This document shows, one piece after another, positions 1 through 6,313 of a stretch of 8,757 nucleotides of DNA. Source of the stretch: an uncultured Pseudomonas sp. (GTDB taxonomy: Bacteria > Pseudomonadota > Gammaproteobacteria > Pseudomonadales > Pseudomonadaceae); the NCBI GenBank assembly GCA_946886875.1, contig CAMPJN010000138.1, positions 1 to 8,757 on the forward strand, given 5' to 3'. Below the pieces are notes generated by a model. That model was given only the letters and a program-made list of their open reading frames with translations. It ran no database searches and was not told where the DNA came from. The position numbers were made by a program, and so were the translations under genes. How positions within the stretch are numbered: position 1 is the stretch's first letter; each line of letters opens with the position of its first letter.

Positions 1-1403
1 GCCGACTGGTGGTGGTATCCAACCGGGTCGCGCCGATCAAAGAGGGCAAGGCCGCCGCTGGGGGTTTGGCGATTGGGGTTTACGACGCCTTGCGTGCCTC
101 TGGCGGTATCTGGTTCGGCTGGAATGGCGAAGTGAGTGGCTCCGCCGAGCTGCACAGCGAAACCCACGGCAATATCACCTATGTCACGCGCGGCCTGTCG
201 CGGCGTCATTACGACATGTACTACCGGGGGTTCGCCAACGCCACGCTATGGCCGATCTTCCACTACCGCATCGACCTGGCGCGTTACCGCCGCGAGGAGT
301 ACGAGGGCTATTGCGAGGTCAACCGCATGTTCGCCGAGCAGTTGCAGCCGTTGCTGCAACCGGACGATGTGATCTGGGTCCACGACTATCATCTGATTCC
401 CTTCGCCGACGAATGCCGCCGCCTGGGCATCCGCAACCGCATCGGCTTCTTTCTGCATATCCCCTTTCCGGCGCCGGAAATACTCACCGCCATCCCGCCG
501 CACAATGAGCTGTTCAAAACCTTATGCGCCTACGACCTGATCGGTTTTCAGACCGAGGTCGACCGCCAGGCCTTCGAGGATTACATCCGCCGCGAGGTGC
601 GCGGTCTGATCGGCAGCGAGGGCAGCATGACCGCCTATGGTCACAACTTCCGCGCCAAGGTCTACCCGATCAGCGTGATGCCCGATGAAATCCAGCAAAC
701 CGCCAGCCGTTATCGGGGCCGGCGCAATCTGATCGGCCATAACGCAGACGGCCAGCCCTGCCAGACCATCATCAGCGTCGACCGCCTGGATTACTCCAAG
801 GGTCTGATCGAGCGCTTCTGCGCCTACGACGAGTTGCTGCAGCGCTTTCCCGAGCACAGACGCAACGTGCAGTTCGTGCAGATCGCGCCGACCTCGCGCT
901 CGGACGTGAAAACCTACCAGACCCTGCGCCAGCAGTTGGAAACCCAAGCCGGGCATATCAACGGGCGCTACGCCGAGCTGGACTGGATGCCCCTGCATTA
1001 CCTCAACCGCAGCCACGAACGACGGGTGTTGATGGGGTTGTTCCGCGGCGCCAGCGTCGGCCTGGTCACGCCGCTACGCGACGGCATGAATCTGGTCGCC
1101 AAGGAGTATGTCGCCGCGCAGAACCCGGCTAACCCCGGGGTTCTGGTGCTGTCGCGCTTCGCCGGCGCGGCCCGCGAGATGGACGCGGCTTTGATCGTCA
1201 ATCCCTACGACATCGTTGGCATGGCCGAGGCGCTCGATCGCGCGCTGCGCATGCCTTTGGCCGAACGCAAGGATCGCTACGAGAACATGATGCGGGCGAT
1301 CCGCGATGCCGATCTGAATGCCTGGCGCGACAGCTTCCTCAATGACCTGCGCGGCCCGAGTTCGCGCACCGTCAGGGCGGAGCGGATAATTCGCGTGGTC
1401 TGA
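1..1403 (+). CDS. otsA: Trehalose-6-phosphate synthase (OtsA), 5' end just cut
   Basis: Cytoplasmic GT20 retaining glucosyltransferase that joins UDP-glucose and glucose-6-phosphate to trehalose-6-phosphate, the first step of trehalose (osmoprotectant) synthesis. The frame is open from base 3 and reads R-L-V-V-V-S-N-R, matching the E. coli N-terminus [10 protein letters not shown]. The true ATG therefore probably lies about 3-4 bases upstream of the window, and the GTG at 9 is an internal valine. Counting the first in-window V as residue 5, the family residues are present: R10 of SNR, the GG loop near 22, W of GWNG near 42, HDYH near 129-132, FLHIPFP near 152-158, R263 and K268 in DRLDYSKG, and RDGMN plus KEY near 361-371. 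The length, about 468 residues, is close to E. coli OtsA (474). No otsB is in view; it could lie upstream. The gene ends 81 bp before can. Confidence 0.96.
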   Translation, partial: RLVVVSNRVAPIKEGKAAAGGLAIGVYDALRASGGIWFGWNGEVSGSAELHSETHGNITYVTRGLSRRHYDMYYRGFANATLWPIFHYRIDLARYRREEYEGYCEVNRMFAEQLQPLLQPDDVIWVHDYHLIPFADECRRLGIRNRIGFFLHIPFPAPEILTAIPPHNELFKTLCAYDLIGFQTEVDRQAFEDYIRREVRGLIGSEGSMTAYGHNFRAKVYPISVMPDEIQQTASRYRGRRNLIGHNADGQPCQTIISVDRLDYSKGLIERFCAYDELLQRFPEHRRNVQFVQIAPTSRSDVKTYQTLRQQLETQAGHINGRYAELDWMPLHYLNRSHERRVLMGLFRGASVGLVTPLRDGMNLVAKEYVAAQNPANPGVLVLSRFAGAAREMDAALIVNPYDIVGMAEALDRALRMPLAERKDRYENMMRAIRDADLNAWRDSFLNDLRGPSSRTVRAERIIRVV

Positions 1404-1427
1404 AGGTGACTCGCTTGCCACTGGCTC

Positions 1428-1456
1428 TTGTCAAAGCCGTGCCCGCTTCTTAATGT
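1428..1456 (+). promoter_or_regulatory. Weak candidate sigma-70 promoter for can
   Basis: TTGTCA at 1428-1433 matches the -35 consensus at five of six bases. It is followed after 17 bp by TAATGT at 1451-1456, which matches the -10 consensus only partly (three of six). It sits in the 81-bp gap between otsA and can. This is a pattern match only, and the two genes could equally be cotranscribed. Confidence 0.25.
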
Positions 1457-1463
1457 GCGGCAC
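1439..1463 (+). other. Small stem-loop between otsA and can
   Basis: GTGCC-c-GC (1439-1446) can pair with GCGGCAC (1457-1463), giving 7 bp with one bulged C and a 10-nt loop. It lacks a T-run, so it is not a classical terminator. It ends 5 nt before the can Shine-Dalgarno site (AGGAGA, 1469-1474), so it could influence can translation or stabilise a processed mRNA. Function is inferred only. Confidence 0.35.
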
Positions 1464-1484
1464 CAGATAGGAGAGTGAACAAGC

Positions 1485-2129
1485 ATGAGCGATCTGAAAC
1501 AGCTGTTTGACAACAACGAACGCTGGGCCGCCTCGATCATCGAAGAAGACCCGGAGTTCTTCGCCAAGCTGGCCCGCCAGCAAGTGCCCGAATACCTGTG
1601 GATCGGCTGCTCCGATGCCCGAGTGCCGGCCAACGAAATCGTCGGCCTGCTGCCGGGCGACCTGTTCGTCCACCGCAATGTTGCCAACGTAGTGCTGCAC
1701 ACCGACCTCAATTGTCTGTCGGTGGTCCAGTACGCAGTCGACGTACTCAAGGTCAAACATATTCTGGTTACCGGCCACTATGGCTGCGGCGGCGTGCGCG
1801 CCTCCATGCAGGACACCCAGTTCGGCCTGATCGACGGTTGGCTGCGCAGCATTCGCGATCTGTATTACGAGCACCGCGAGCACCTGGCGAAGTTGCCGAG
1901 CGAGGAGGAACGGGTCGACCGCCTCTGTGAGCTCAATGTGATTCAGCAGGTGGCTAACGTCAGCCATACCACCATCGTGCAGAACGCCTGGCATCGCGGC
2001 CAGGAGCTGTCGGTGCACGGTTGCATCTACGGGATCAAGGATGGCCGCTGGAAGAACCTCAACGTCACCGTCAGCAGCCTGGAACAACTACCGCCGCAAT
2101 ACCGCCTGCGCCCGCTCGGCCAGAACTGA
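1485..2129 (+). CDS. can: Beta-class carbonic anhydrase
   Basis: Zinc enzyme that interconverts CO2 and bicarbonate in the cytoplasm, supplying bicarbonate to carboxylases. It has 214 residues against 220 in E. coli Can. The zinc ligands and catalytic dyad fall at the E. coli positions: C42, D44 and R46 in IGCSDAR, and H98 and C101 in GHYGCGG. W39 and R64, with Y182 in the G-C-I-Y-G-I stretch, correspond to the Trp, Arg and Tyr that form the non-catalytic bicarbonate pocket of type II enzymes (H. influenzae W39, R64, Y181). Bicarbonate-dependent allostery is therefore likely. The start is supported by AGGAGA at 1469-1474, 10 nt before the ATG. The EamA-family gene follows after 2 nt. The symbol rests on similarity to E. 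coli Can rather than CynT. Confidence 0.96.
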   Translation: MSDLKQLFDNNERWAASIIEEDPEFFAKLARQQVPEYLWIGCSDARVPANEIVGLLPGDLFVHRNVANVVLHTDLNCLSVVQYAVDVLKVKHILVTGHYGCGGVRASMQDTQFGLIDGWLRSIRDLYYEHREHLAKLPSEEERVDRLCELNVIQQVANVSHTTIVQNAWHRGQELSVHGCIYGIKDGRWKNLNVTVSSLEQLPPQYRLRPLGQN

Positions 2130-2131
2130 GG

Positions 2132-3040
2132 GTGACCAGCTCACGCTCGCTCGCCACCCTCGGGCTGCTGTTGGCGGTGCTGTGCTGGGCCGGTAACGCC
2201 CTGGTCGCCAGGGCCTTCGCTGGCGAAATACCACCTTTTGCCCTGGCCTTCTGGCGCTGGGCCTCGGCCCTGGCGTTGTTGCTACCCTTCGCCGCGCTGC
2301 CGCTGTGGCGCCATCGCCAGGCGGTGCGTCGGGCCGCCTGGCGTTTGCTGGTGCTCGGCGCCCTGGGCATCGCCGGCTACAACTCGCTGCTTTACAGCGC
2401 CGCGCAAACCACCCCGGCGATCAATATCACCCTGGTCAACACCTGCCTGCCGCTGATGATCTTTATCGGTGCCGGCCTGCTGCTCGGCGAGTGGCCACCG
2501 GGTCGCGCCTGGTGGGGGCTGGGCCTGGCCGCGGTGGGTTTGCTGGTGCTGATCGGTCAGGGCAGCTGGGCGAAACTGGCCTCGCTGTCGTTCAACCGCG
2601 GCGACCTGATCATGCTGCTGGCCGTGGCCGACTGGGCGCTGTATTCGCTGCTGCTGCGGCGCTGGGCCAGTTATTTGCTGCCGATCCCTGCGTTCTCGTT
2701 ACTCGCCGTGCTGGTGCTGATCGGCGTGCCGCTGGTGCTGCCGTTCTACCTCTACGAACTGGCCCAGGGTGCCAGCTTCGCCATCACCCCGGCCAACCTC
2801 GGCGCGATCGGTTACACTGCGGTATTTGCCTCGCTGGTGGCGTATCTGGCCTGGAACCACGGTATCCGCGTACTCGGCGCCGCCAAAGCCGCGCTGAGCA
2901 ACTACCTGATGCCGGTGTTCACCGCCGTGCTCGGCTGGCTGTTATTGGACGAGGGGTTGCAGGCCTACCATTGGCTCGGCGGCGCTTTGATCCTCGCCGG
3001 CCTACTGCTCGGCACGCAGTTGGCACAGCGAAGCAAATAG
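2132..3040 (+). CDS. EamA/DMT-superfamily inner-membrane transporter
   Basis: A 302-residue integral membrane protein of the drug/metabolite transporter superfamily, built from two EamA repeats of five helices each. Ten hydrophobic segments are visible. The first begins at about residue 7 (LATLGLLLAVLCWAGNALVA), with the family's W-x-G-N near the end of helix 1 and an F-x-R/W-R-W signature in helix 2. The second repeat opens at N-R-G-D-L and ends at residue 302. The substrate cannot be told from sequence; relatives export amino acids, purines or other metabolites. The frame is open back to 2021, but that part overlaps can in another frame. GTG at 2132 puts the N-terminus right before helix 1 and lies 2 nt after the can TGA. 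No good Shine-Dalgarno site is visible (only GAGG immediately before), so translation may be coupled to can. Confidence 0.9.
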   Translation: MTSSRSLATLGLLLAVLCWAGNALVARAFAGEIPPFALAFWRWASALALLLPFAALPLWRHRQAVRRAAWRLLVLGALGIAGYNSLLYSAAQTTPAINITLVNTCLPLMIFIGAGLLLGEWPPGRAWWGLGLAAVGLLVLIGQGSWAKLASLSFNRGDLIMLLAVADWALYSLLLRRWASYLLPIPAFSLLAVLVLIGVPLVLPFYLYELAQGASFAITPANLGAIGYTAVFASLVAYLAWNHGIRVLGAAKAALSNYLMPVFTAVLGWLLLDEGLQAYHWLGGALILAGLLLGTQLAQRSK

Positions 3041-3049
3041 GAGGCAAAT

Positions 3050-3125
3050 AGAGGGGCGCGGCTAGCAATCAGACTTGCGGTCAGCGCGAACTGCCCCTCT
3101 CCTTCGGGGAGGGCTGGGGTGAGGG
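3050..3125. repeat. REP-like hairpin region, possible bidirectional terminator
   Basis: The core is CCCTCTCC (3095-3102), loop TTC, GGGGAGGG (3106-3113): 8 pairs including one G-U. CTGGGGTGAGGG follows, giving the look of intergenic repeats scattered in many Pseudomonas genomes. An alternative pairing joins AGAGGGGC (3050-3057) with GCCCCTCT (3093-3100), a perfect 8-bp inverted repeat that competes with the core hairpin. The region lies between the ends of two convergent units, the EamA gene on plus and the small acidic ORF on minus. It may stop or protect both transcripts. Repeat-family membership is recalled, not searched. Confidence 0.55.
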
Positions 3126-3172
3126 CTGGCGCGAGCGATGCCTCTTTCCAAGCAATACAAATACTGCTTTAT

Positions 3173-3322
3173 CTACTCATCCCGCTCTTCCGGCTCCCTG
3201 CGCGCTGGTCGATACATATCCGGTTCTACCTCCGAGCCCGGATCTTCATTGCCCGGATCGTTGATCGGGTCCGGCTCTGGTTCCTGCTCTGGTTCCTGAG
3301 TGCCTTGCTGACAAATGCCCAT
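3173..3322 (-). CDS. Small acidic proline-rich hypothetical protein (49 aa)
   Basis: An ATG on the minus strand (3322-3320) opens 49 codons to TAG (3175-3173). It is preceded by AAGGGAG (plus positions 3330-3336) with a 7-nt spacer, a good Shine-Dalgarno site. The protein starts M-G-I-C-Q-Q and contains 11 Glu, 5 Asp and 9 Pro against 4 Arg and no Lys, so it should be soluble, strongly acidic and disordered. It has no membrane segment or signal peptide. Internal repetition is visible: QEPE occurs twice at residues 9-16, encoded by a perfect 12-bp tandem duplication (3275-3298), and DPG occurs twice near 22-29. It lies 119 bp downstream of the GlxA-type regulator on the same strand, so it may be cotranscribed. 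Function is unknown. Overlapping ORFs in other frames lack this start signal and look spurious. Confidence 0.6.
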   Translation of the reverse strand: MGICQQGTQEPEQEPEPDPINDPGNEDPGSEVEPDMYRPARREPEERDE

Positions 3323-3441
3323 ATCAATGCTCCCTTCGGCAGACGTTTATGTCGATTGATTACATTTAGAGACGCCAAGGTCAGAGGATGTTCCGAAGCC
3401 GCTCTATCGAGCATAGCCAGCTAGCCTCGCGGCTCGCATCT

Positions 3442-4434
3442 TCAATGCGGCAGCTGCCGCCCGCGAAAGCGTCGTCGGTATTCCGCGGGCGACTGCTTGA
3501 CCAGGCGCTTGAACAAGCCGCTGAAGGTACCGACGTCCTGATAGCCGACCCGCTCGGTCACCTGGGCAACGCTCAAACTCGTTGTCTCCAACAGAATCTT
3601 TGCCTGGCCGATACGCGCGCCTTGCAAGTAGCTCAGCGGCGACTCGCCGGTTTCCTCCTTAACCCGCCGCAGCAGGGTGCGGCCGCTGATATGAAAAGCC
3701 GCGGCCAGCCGTTGCAGGTCATAGGGTTCGCTCAAGCGTTGTAACAGCCACGCATGCACGGCCTGGGCGAAACTGGCCGGTGGTTTGCCGAGCATGCGCG
3801 CATCGACGAAGCCGGCCTGGCTGTCGCGTTGATCGAGCAGCGCCATACGAGCCACCGCCCGGGTGACTTCTGGGCTGGCGATCTGGCGGATCAGATGCAT
3901 CGCCAGGTCGAAGGTGGCGCTGAACGAGCCGCTGGTGCAGACGCCGCCATCCTCGACCAGCAATGCGCTCGATTCGACCTTGGCCGCCGGAAAGCGCCGC
4001 GCCAGATCGGCGCTGAACAACCATGAGGTGGTGGCCCTGCGCCCATCCAGCAAACCGGCATCGCCAAGCAGAAAGGCGCCGACGCATACCGAGGCCACCG
4101 GGATGCCTTTGGCGAATATCCGCTCGATATAGGCCACCTCCTTGGTCAGCCCGGGGAAGGGCGTCTGGGTTGCCTGGCGGTCGCGAAAATCCATGCCCGG
4201 CACCACCAGCAAATCCATGCTGCGCCCGGCTTTTTCGGTGCCCAGGGAAAAACCGCCGGCAGTGGTGATCTGCGCGCCCTTGAGGCTGGCAAGCGTCACC
4301 TCGAACAACGGCGGGCTGGTGGGCATCAGCGCCTGAGTAATCCGATTGGCCAGCAACAGAGTGTCGCTGAGGCCGAAGATCTCCATGGCCATACAGCCTG
4401 GGTAAGCCAACAGGGTGATCCGTTTCGGGTTCAT
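3442..4434 (-). CDS. GlxA-family AraC-type transcriptional regulator with DJ-1/PfpI domain
   Basis: A 330-residue DNA-binding protein. The N-terminal DJ-1/PfpI-like sensor domain (about 5-190) starts RITLLAYPGCMAMEIFG and contains the elbow motif S-V-C-V-G-A-F with C117, followed by the family's L-L-D-G-R-R-A-T-T-S-W. The C-terminal AraC/XylS domain (about 225-325) holds two helix-turn-helix units: L-Q-R-L-A-A-A-F-H-I-S-G-R-T-L-L-R-R near 240-257 and V-A-Q-V-T-E-R-V-G-Y near 289-298, ending in P-A-E-Y-R-R-R-F. Relatives respond to small nitrogen metabolites and often activate a neighbouring operon; the ligand here is unknown. The gene is divergent from the MAPEG-HD operon, its probable target. 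The ATG fits the family N-terminus, but no clear Shine-Dalgarno site precedes it, so expression may be low. Confidence 0.92.
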   Translation of the reverse strand: MNPKRITLLAYPGCMAMEIFGLSDTLLLANRITQALMPTSPPLFEVTLASLKGAQITTAGGFSLGTEKAGRSMDLLVVPGMDFRDRQATQTPFPGLTKEVAYIERIFAKGIPVASVCVGAFLLGDAGLLDGRRATTSWLFSADLARRFPAAKVESSALLVEDGGVCTSGSFSATFDLAMHLIRQIASPEVTRAVARMALLDQRDSQAGFVDARMLGKPPASFAQAVHAWLLQRLSEPYDLQRLAAAFHISGRTLLRRVKEETGESPLSYLQGARIGQAKILLETTSLSVAQVTERVGYQDVGTFSGLFKRLVKQSPAEYRRRFRGRQLPH

Positions 4435-4559
4435 GAGGGTGCCCGGTGAAAAATCTGCTTTGGCGATATTGCCATGTTTTTGTTCGTTATCGCCGATATT
4501 TTCACGGCCGGTTCAGGGGCAGAATCCGCCTGTGTGGCCCTTAACAAAAGGAGGCATCG
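4435..4559. promoter_or_regulatory. Divergent promoter/operator region
   Basis: This 125-bp gap separates the GlxA-type regulator (minus) from the MAPEG gene (plus). It contains a dyad TGGC-N6-GCCA (4461-4474), an inverted pair GGCGATA (4462-4468) and TATCGCC (4488-4494), and a direct repeat CGATATT at 4464-4470 and 4494-4500, exactly 30 bp apart. Two half-sites spaced by about three helical turns are the usual arrangement for an AraC-family dimer, so this is the likely operator. No clear -35/-10 pair is visible on either strand. The MAPEG Shine-Dalgarno site AAGGAGG lies at 4548-4554. Confidence 0.5.
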
Positions 4560-4973
4560 ATGGAACATTCACTACTGGCACTGTTGCTGTACGCAACCTG
4601 GACGCTCCTGCTGCTGGGCGGCATCGCTATGCTGCGGGTCAGTGTGGCGTTGGCTGGCAAGCGCGCGGCCAATGCCTTTGCGGTATCCGGCGAGGATGTT
4701 TCGCCATTCTCGGCGCGGCTGTGCCGCGCCCATGCCAACTGCTACGAGAACCTGCCGATTTTCGCCGGCCTGATCCTGGTCGCCACTGTCAGCGGCAACG
4801 CCGCCATTACCGCACCGCTGGCGCTGTGGGCGGTTGCCGCGCGAGTTGGTCAGTCGACGGTGCATCTGCTTTCCACCAGCATTGGCGCGGTACAGCTGCG
4901 TTTTCTGTTCTTCCTCGCCCTGTGGTCGATCCAGGCCTGGTGGGCGGTGGGCTTACTGGGAGCCCTGCTATGA
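4560..4973 (+). CDS. MAPEG-family membrane protein
   Basis: A 137-residue integral membrane protein with four hydrophobic segments (roughly 5-25, 64-82, 83-103 and 112-135). It belongs to the MAPEG superfamily, which includes microsomal glutathione transferases. The signature is R-A-H-A-N-C-Y-E-N-L-P-I-F at residues 56-68, where the R-x-H-x-N and E-N-L-P pattern is characteristic. Eukaryotic members conjugate glutathione to electrophiles or lipid peroxides. Bacterial members are mostly uncharacterised, so enzyme activity here is inferred. A strong AAGGAGG sits 5 nt before the ATG. The stop codon overlaps the next start (ATGA, 4970-4973), so the two proteins are translationally coupled and probably act together. 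Confidence 0.88.
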   Translation: MEHSLLALLLYATWTLLLLGGIAMLRVSVALAGKRAANAFAVSGEDVSPFSARLCRAHANCYENLPIFAGLILVATVSGNAAITAPLALWAVAARVGQSTVHLLSTSIGAVQLRFLFFLALWSIQAWWAVGLLGALL

Positions 4974-5716
4974 ATCGCCATGTCGGTAGCTGGCACTGGG
5001 CGGAGCAGGGCGGCGGTGCATTACGCCGTCAGGACCACCTGCGCCTGGTCGCCCAAGCCATGTTGACGCGCCTCGGCCAACTGGGTTTCGCCGACGCCGC
5101 GGCGGCGCGCATCGACCTGACGGCGATTCGCCTGCCGGATTCGCCCGACGCGCTGCGTGCCAGCGAACACAGCCAACAACTGAGCGCGCCCTGGTTGTTC
5201 AATCACTGTCTGCGTACCTATGTCTGGGCTGCGCTACTCGCCCAGGTCGATCGCATCGAGTTCGACGCCGAATTCTTGTTCATTGCCTGCGCTTTGCATG
5301 ACCTGGGCCTGACCGCCACGCATTCCTGTCAGGAGGCCGGCTGCGCCTGCTTCGCCGTCGAGGGCGCGCGTGCTGCCCAGCGTTTCGCCACGCAACTGGG
5401 ATGGTCGGCGGAGCGTAGCGAGCGGCTGGCGGAGGCGATTTCCCTGCACCTGAACGTACGCGTCGGCCTCGGGCAGGGCGCCGAAGCGCACCTGCTGCAT
5501 GAAGGCGCCGCTCTCGACGTGATAGGTGCGCGTATCCGCCAATTGGGCCCGCAGGCCATCGCCACCACCCTTGAGCGATATCCGCGGCTGGGCTTAAAGA
5601 ACCAACTGGTTTCCGCGATCAAACAACAAGCGCAGCTGCGGCCCAACTCCCGCGCGGCCTTTCTGCTCGGCCTGGGTTTCAGCCGGATGATCCGTGCGGC
5701 GCCGCTGGGGGAATAA
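4970..5716 (+). CDS. HD-domain hydrolase, cyanamide-hydratase-like
   Basis: A 248-residue soluble protein with an HD metal-binding fold. The expected ligands are visible: H79 in L-F-N-H-C-L-R, H110-D111 in A-L-H-D-L-G-L, H160 in I-S-L-H-L-N and D183 in A-L-D-V-I-G-A. The F-N-H-x-x-R-x-Y opening and L-H-D-L-G-L motif resemble the cyanamide hydratase (Ddi2/Ddi3-like) subgroup rather than nucleotide phosphohydrolases such as SpoT. Those enzymes hydrate cyanamide to urea, but related bacterial proteins may act on other small substrates, so the substrate is uncertain. The frame is open far upstream, but ATG 4970 is chosen because GGGAG (4958-4962) precedes it by 7 nt and it overlaps the MAPEG stop codon. 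It is the second gene of the MAPEG operon. Confidence 0.85.
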   Translation: MNRHVGSWHWAEQGGGALRRQDHLRLVAQAMLTRLGQLGFADAAAARIDLTAIRLPDSPDALRASEHSQQLSAPWLFNHCLRTYVWAALLAQVDRIEFDAEFLFIACALHDLGLTATHSCQEAGCACFAVEGARAAQRFATQLGWSAERSERLAEAISLHLNVRVGLGQGAEAHLLHEGAALDVIGARIRQLGPQAIATTLERYPRLGLKNQLVSAIKQQAQLRPNSRAAFLLGLGFSRMIRAAPLGE

Positions 5717-5725
5717 ACCAGGGCT

Positions 5726-5742
5726 AAGCGATACAAAGCGAT
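5726..5742. repeat. Direct repeat AAGCGAT, 10-bp period
   Basis: AAGCGAT occurs at 5726-5732 and 5736-5742, separated by ACA. It is flanked by CAGGG (5719-5723) and CCCTG (5744-5748), which could close a weak stem just after the HD gene stop codon. There is no T-run. It may be a degenerate terminator or a regulatory repeat; chance is possible. Confidence 0.35.
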
Positions 5743-5793
5743 TCCCTGCTCTGCAGTGCTCGAACCCCGTCCGATATCGGTACGTTTGACGTT

Positions 5794-5924
5794 GACAACT
5801 ATAAAGTCAGTTGGCGATTTGCGCTTATGCAACTACTGGGAATAAACCGCGTTGGTAGGTTTAACCTCCAGTCATAGTTATATGGTGAATTTATAGTTGT
5901 CGATATAGTCAGTTTTTATAGTTG
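5794..5924. repeat. Operator-like repeats around TTTATAGTTG
   Basis: GACAACTATAAA (5794-5805) is a perfect 12-bp inverted copy of TTTATAGTTGTC (5890-5901). A further direct copy of the 10-bp core TTTATAGTTG lies at 5915-5924, 25 bp after the second. Partial copies include CATAGTTA at 5873-5880 and, further on, TTTAGTTGTG near 6012-6021. An 11-bp palindrome AGGTT-T-AACCT (5857-5867) lies between the copies. Recurrence of one 10-12 bp word in both orientations suggests binding sites for a regulator of the downstream gene cluster. The regulator is not in the window or is not identifiable. Confidence 0.55.
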
Positions 5925-5967
5925 CAAGCCAACAAAGTCGCTACTTGTAAGTCTTTGCGCGATATTG

Positions 5968-5988
5968 TCCGACAATTGGACAGTCGGA
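5968..5988. repeat. Dyad TCCGAC-N9-GTCGGA
   Basis: TCCGAC (5968-5973) and GTCGGA (5983-5988) form a perfect 6-bp inverted repeat. An overlapping dyad, TGTCC (5966-5970) with GGACA (5978-5982), lies nearly within it. The overlapping geometry suits either a protein-binding site or alternative RNA hairpins. No known operator consensus is recognised. Confidence 0.4.
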
Positions 5989-6125
5989 TTAGTCAACAAG
6001 GCCCGCCAACATTTAGTTGTGGTGCGCGATGCCCATGCGGGTTGTCTAATGAGGCGTAGTGACTGTGCTCTTGGCCCGGTCGGTGTCCAGGCGACCTCGT
6101 GTACGCAACTTTAATTATTGATCTT

Positions 6126-6139
6126 CCTGCCCAGGCAGG
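6126..6139. repeat. Dyad CCTGCC-CA-GGCAGG
   Basis: Six-base arms with a 2-base centre form a near-perfect 14-bp palindrome in the middle of the AT-rich gap. A 2-nt loop is too tight for a good RNA hairpin without opening a pair, so a protein-binding site is the more natural reading. No consensus is recognised. Confidence 0.35.
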
Positions 6140-6248
6140 GACGCTTGACCGTGTCTGTCGACTATCCGTTCTGGGCCTCTGTTCTGCGGTTTCTGTCTGG
6201 CGCTCGGTCGCGGGAATCTGTCCGTACGGCGCATATTTTTATTAGTGC

Positions 6249-6275
6249 GCTGGTTATATAGAGCCAATAACCAGC
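6249..6275. repeat. 9-bp inverted repeat upstream of the ligase gene
   Basis: GCTGGTTAT (6249-6257) and ATAACCAGC (6267-6275) are perfect inverted copies around a 9-nt centre. It lies about 90 bp before the ligase ATG. The TTATAT/TATATA stretch inside could serve as a -10 element, which would make the dyad an operator over the promoter. In RNA it would form a 9-bp stem-loop without a T-run. Both readings are inferences. Confidence 0.5.
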
Positions 6276-6278
6276 AGG

Positions 6279-6313
6279 TTCTATAGAAACAATTTAAGCA
6301 GTTTAAGTTAAAC
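6279..6313. repeat. Two adjacent AT-rich palindromes
   Basis: TTCTATAGAA (6279-6288) is a perfect 10-bp palindrome. GTTTAA-G-TTAAAC (6301-6313) is a perfect 6+6 dyad around one base. TTTAAG occurs twice, at 6293-6298 and 6302-6307, 9 bp apart. They follow directly on the 9-bp inverted repeat, so 6249-6313 is a compact block of symmetrical sites 50-115 bp upstream of the ligase start. Regulatory binding is likely, but the protein is unknown. Confidence 0.45.

Noticed and set aside
2021..2131. Upstream extension of the EamA transporter from ATG 2021
   Set aside because: The added 37 residues lie wholly within can in another frame and are polar and proline-rich, unlike a transporter N-terminus.
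3119..3424. Plus-strand ORF of 101 codons with a hydrophobic stretch
   Set aside because: It begins inside the REP-like repeat, has no good Shine-Dalgarno site and overlaps, antisense, the small acidic ORF that has one. Its Arg/Leu/Phe-rich content is what antisense of a Glu/Pro-rich gene gives.
4415..4969. Upstream extension of the HD protein from ATG 4415
   Set aside because: It overlaps the regulator's start and runs through the whole MAPEG gene in another frame. The ATG at 4970 has a good Shine-Dalgarno site and stop-start overlap.
5792..5820. Perfect TTGACA -35 hexamer at 5792-5797
   Set aside because: No acceptable -10 sequence occurs 16-18 bp downstream, and it overlaps the repeat family, so it is not called a promoter.
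6049..6114. Plus-strand ORF of 21 codons in the AT-rich gap
   Set aside because: No Shine-Dalgarno site and it is far from the ligase start; nothing supports it as a leader peptide.
6115..6234. Minus-strand ORF of 39 codons in the AT-rich gap
   Set aside because: No Shine-Dalgarno site precedes its ATG and the basic, low-complexity product resembles nothing recognised.
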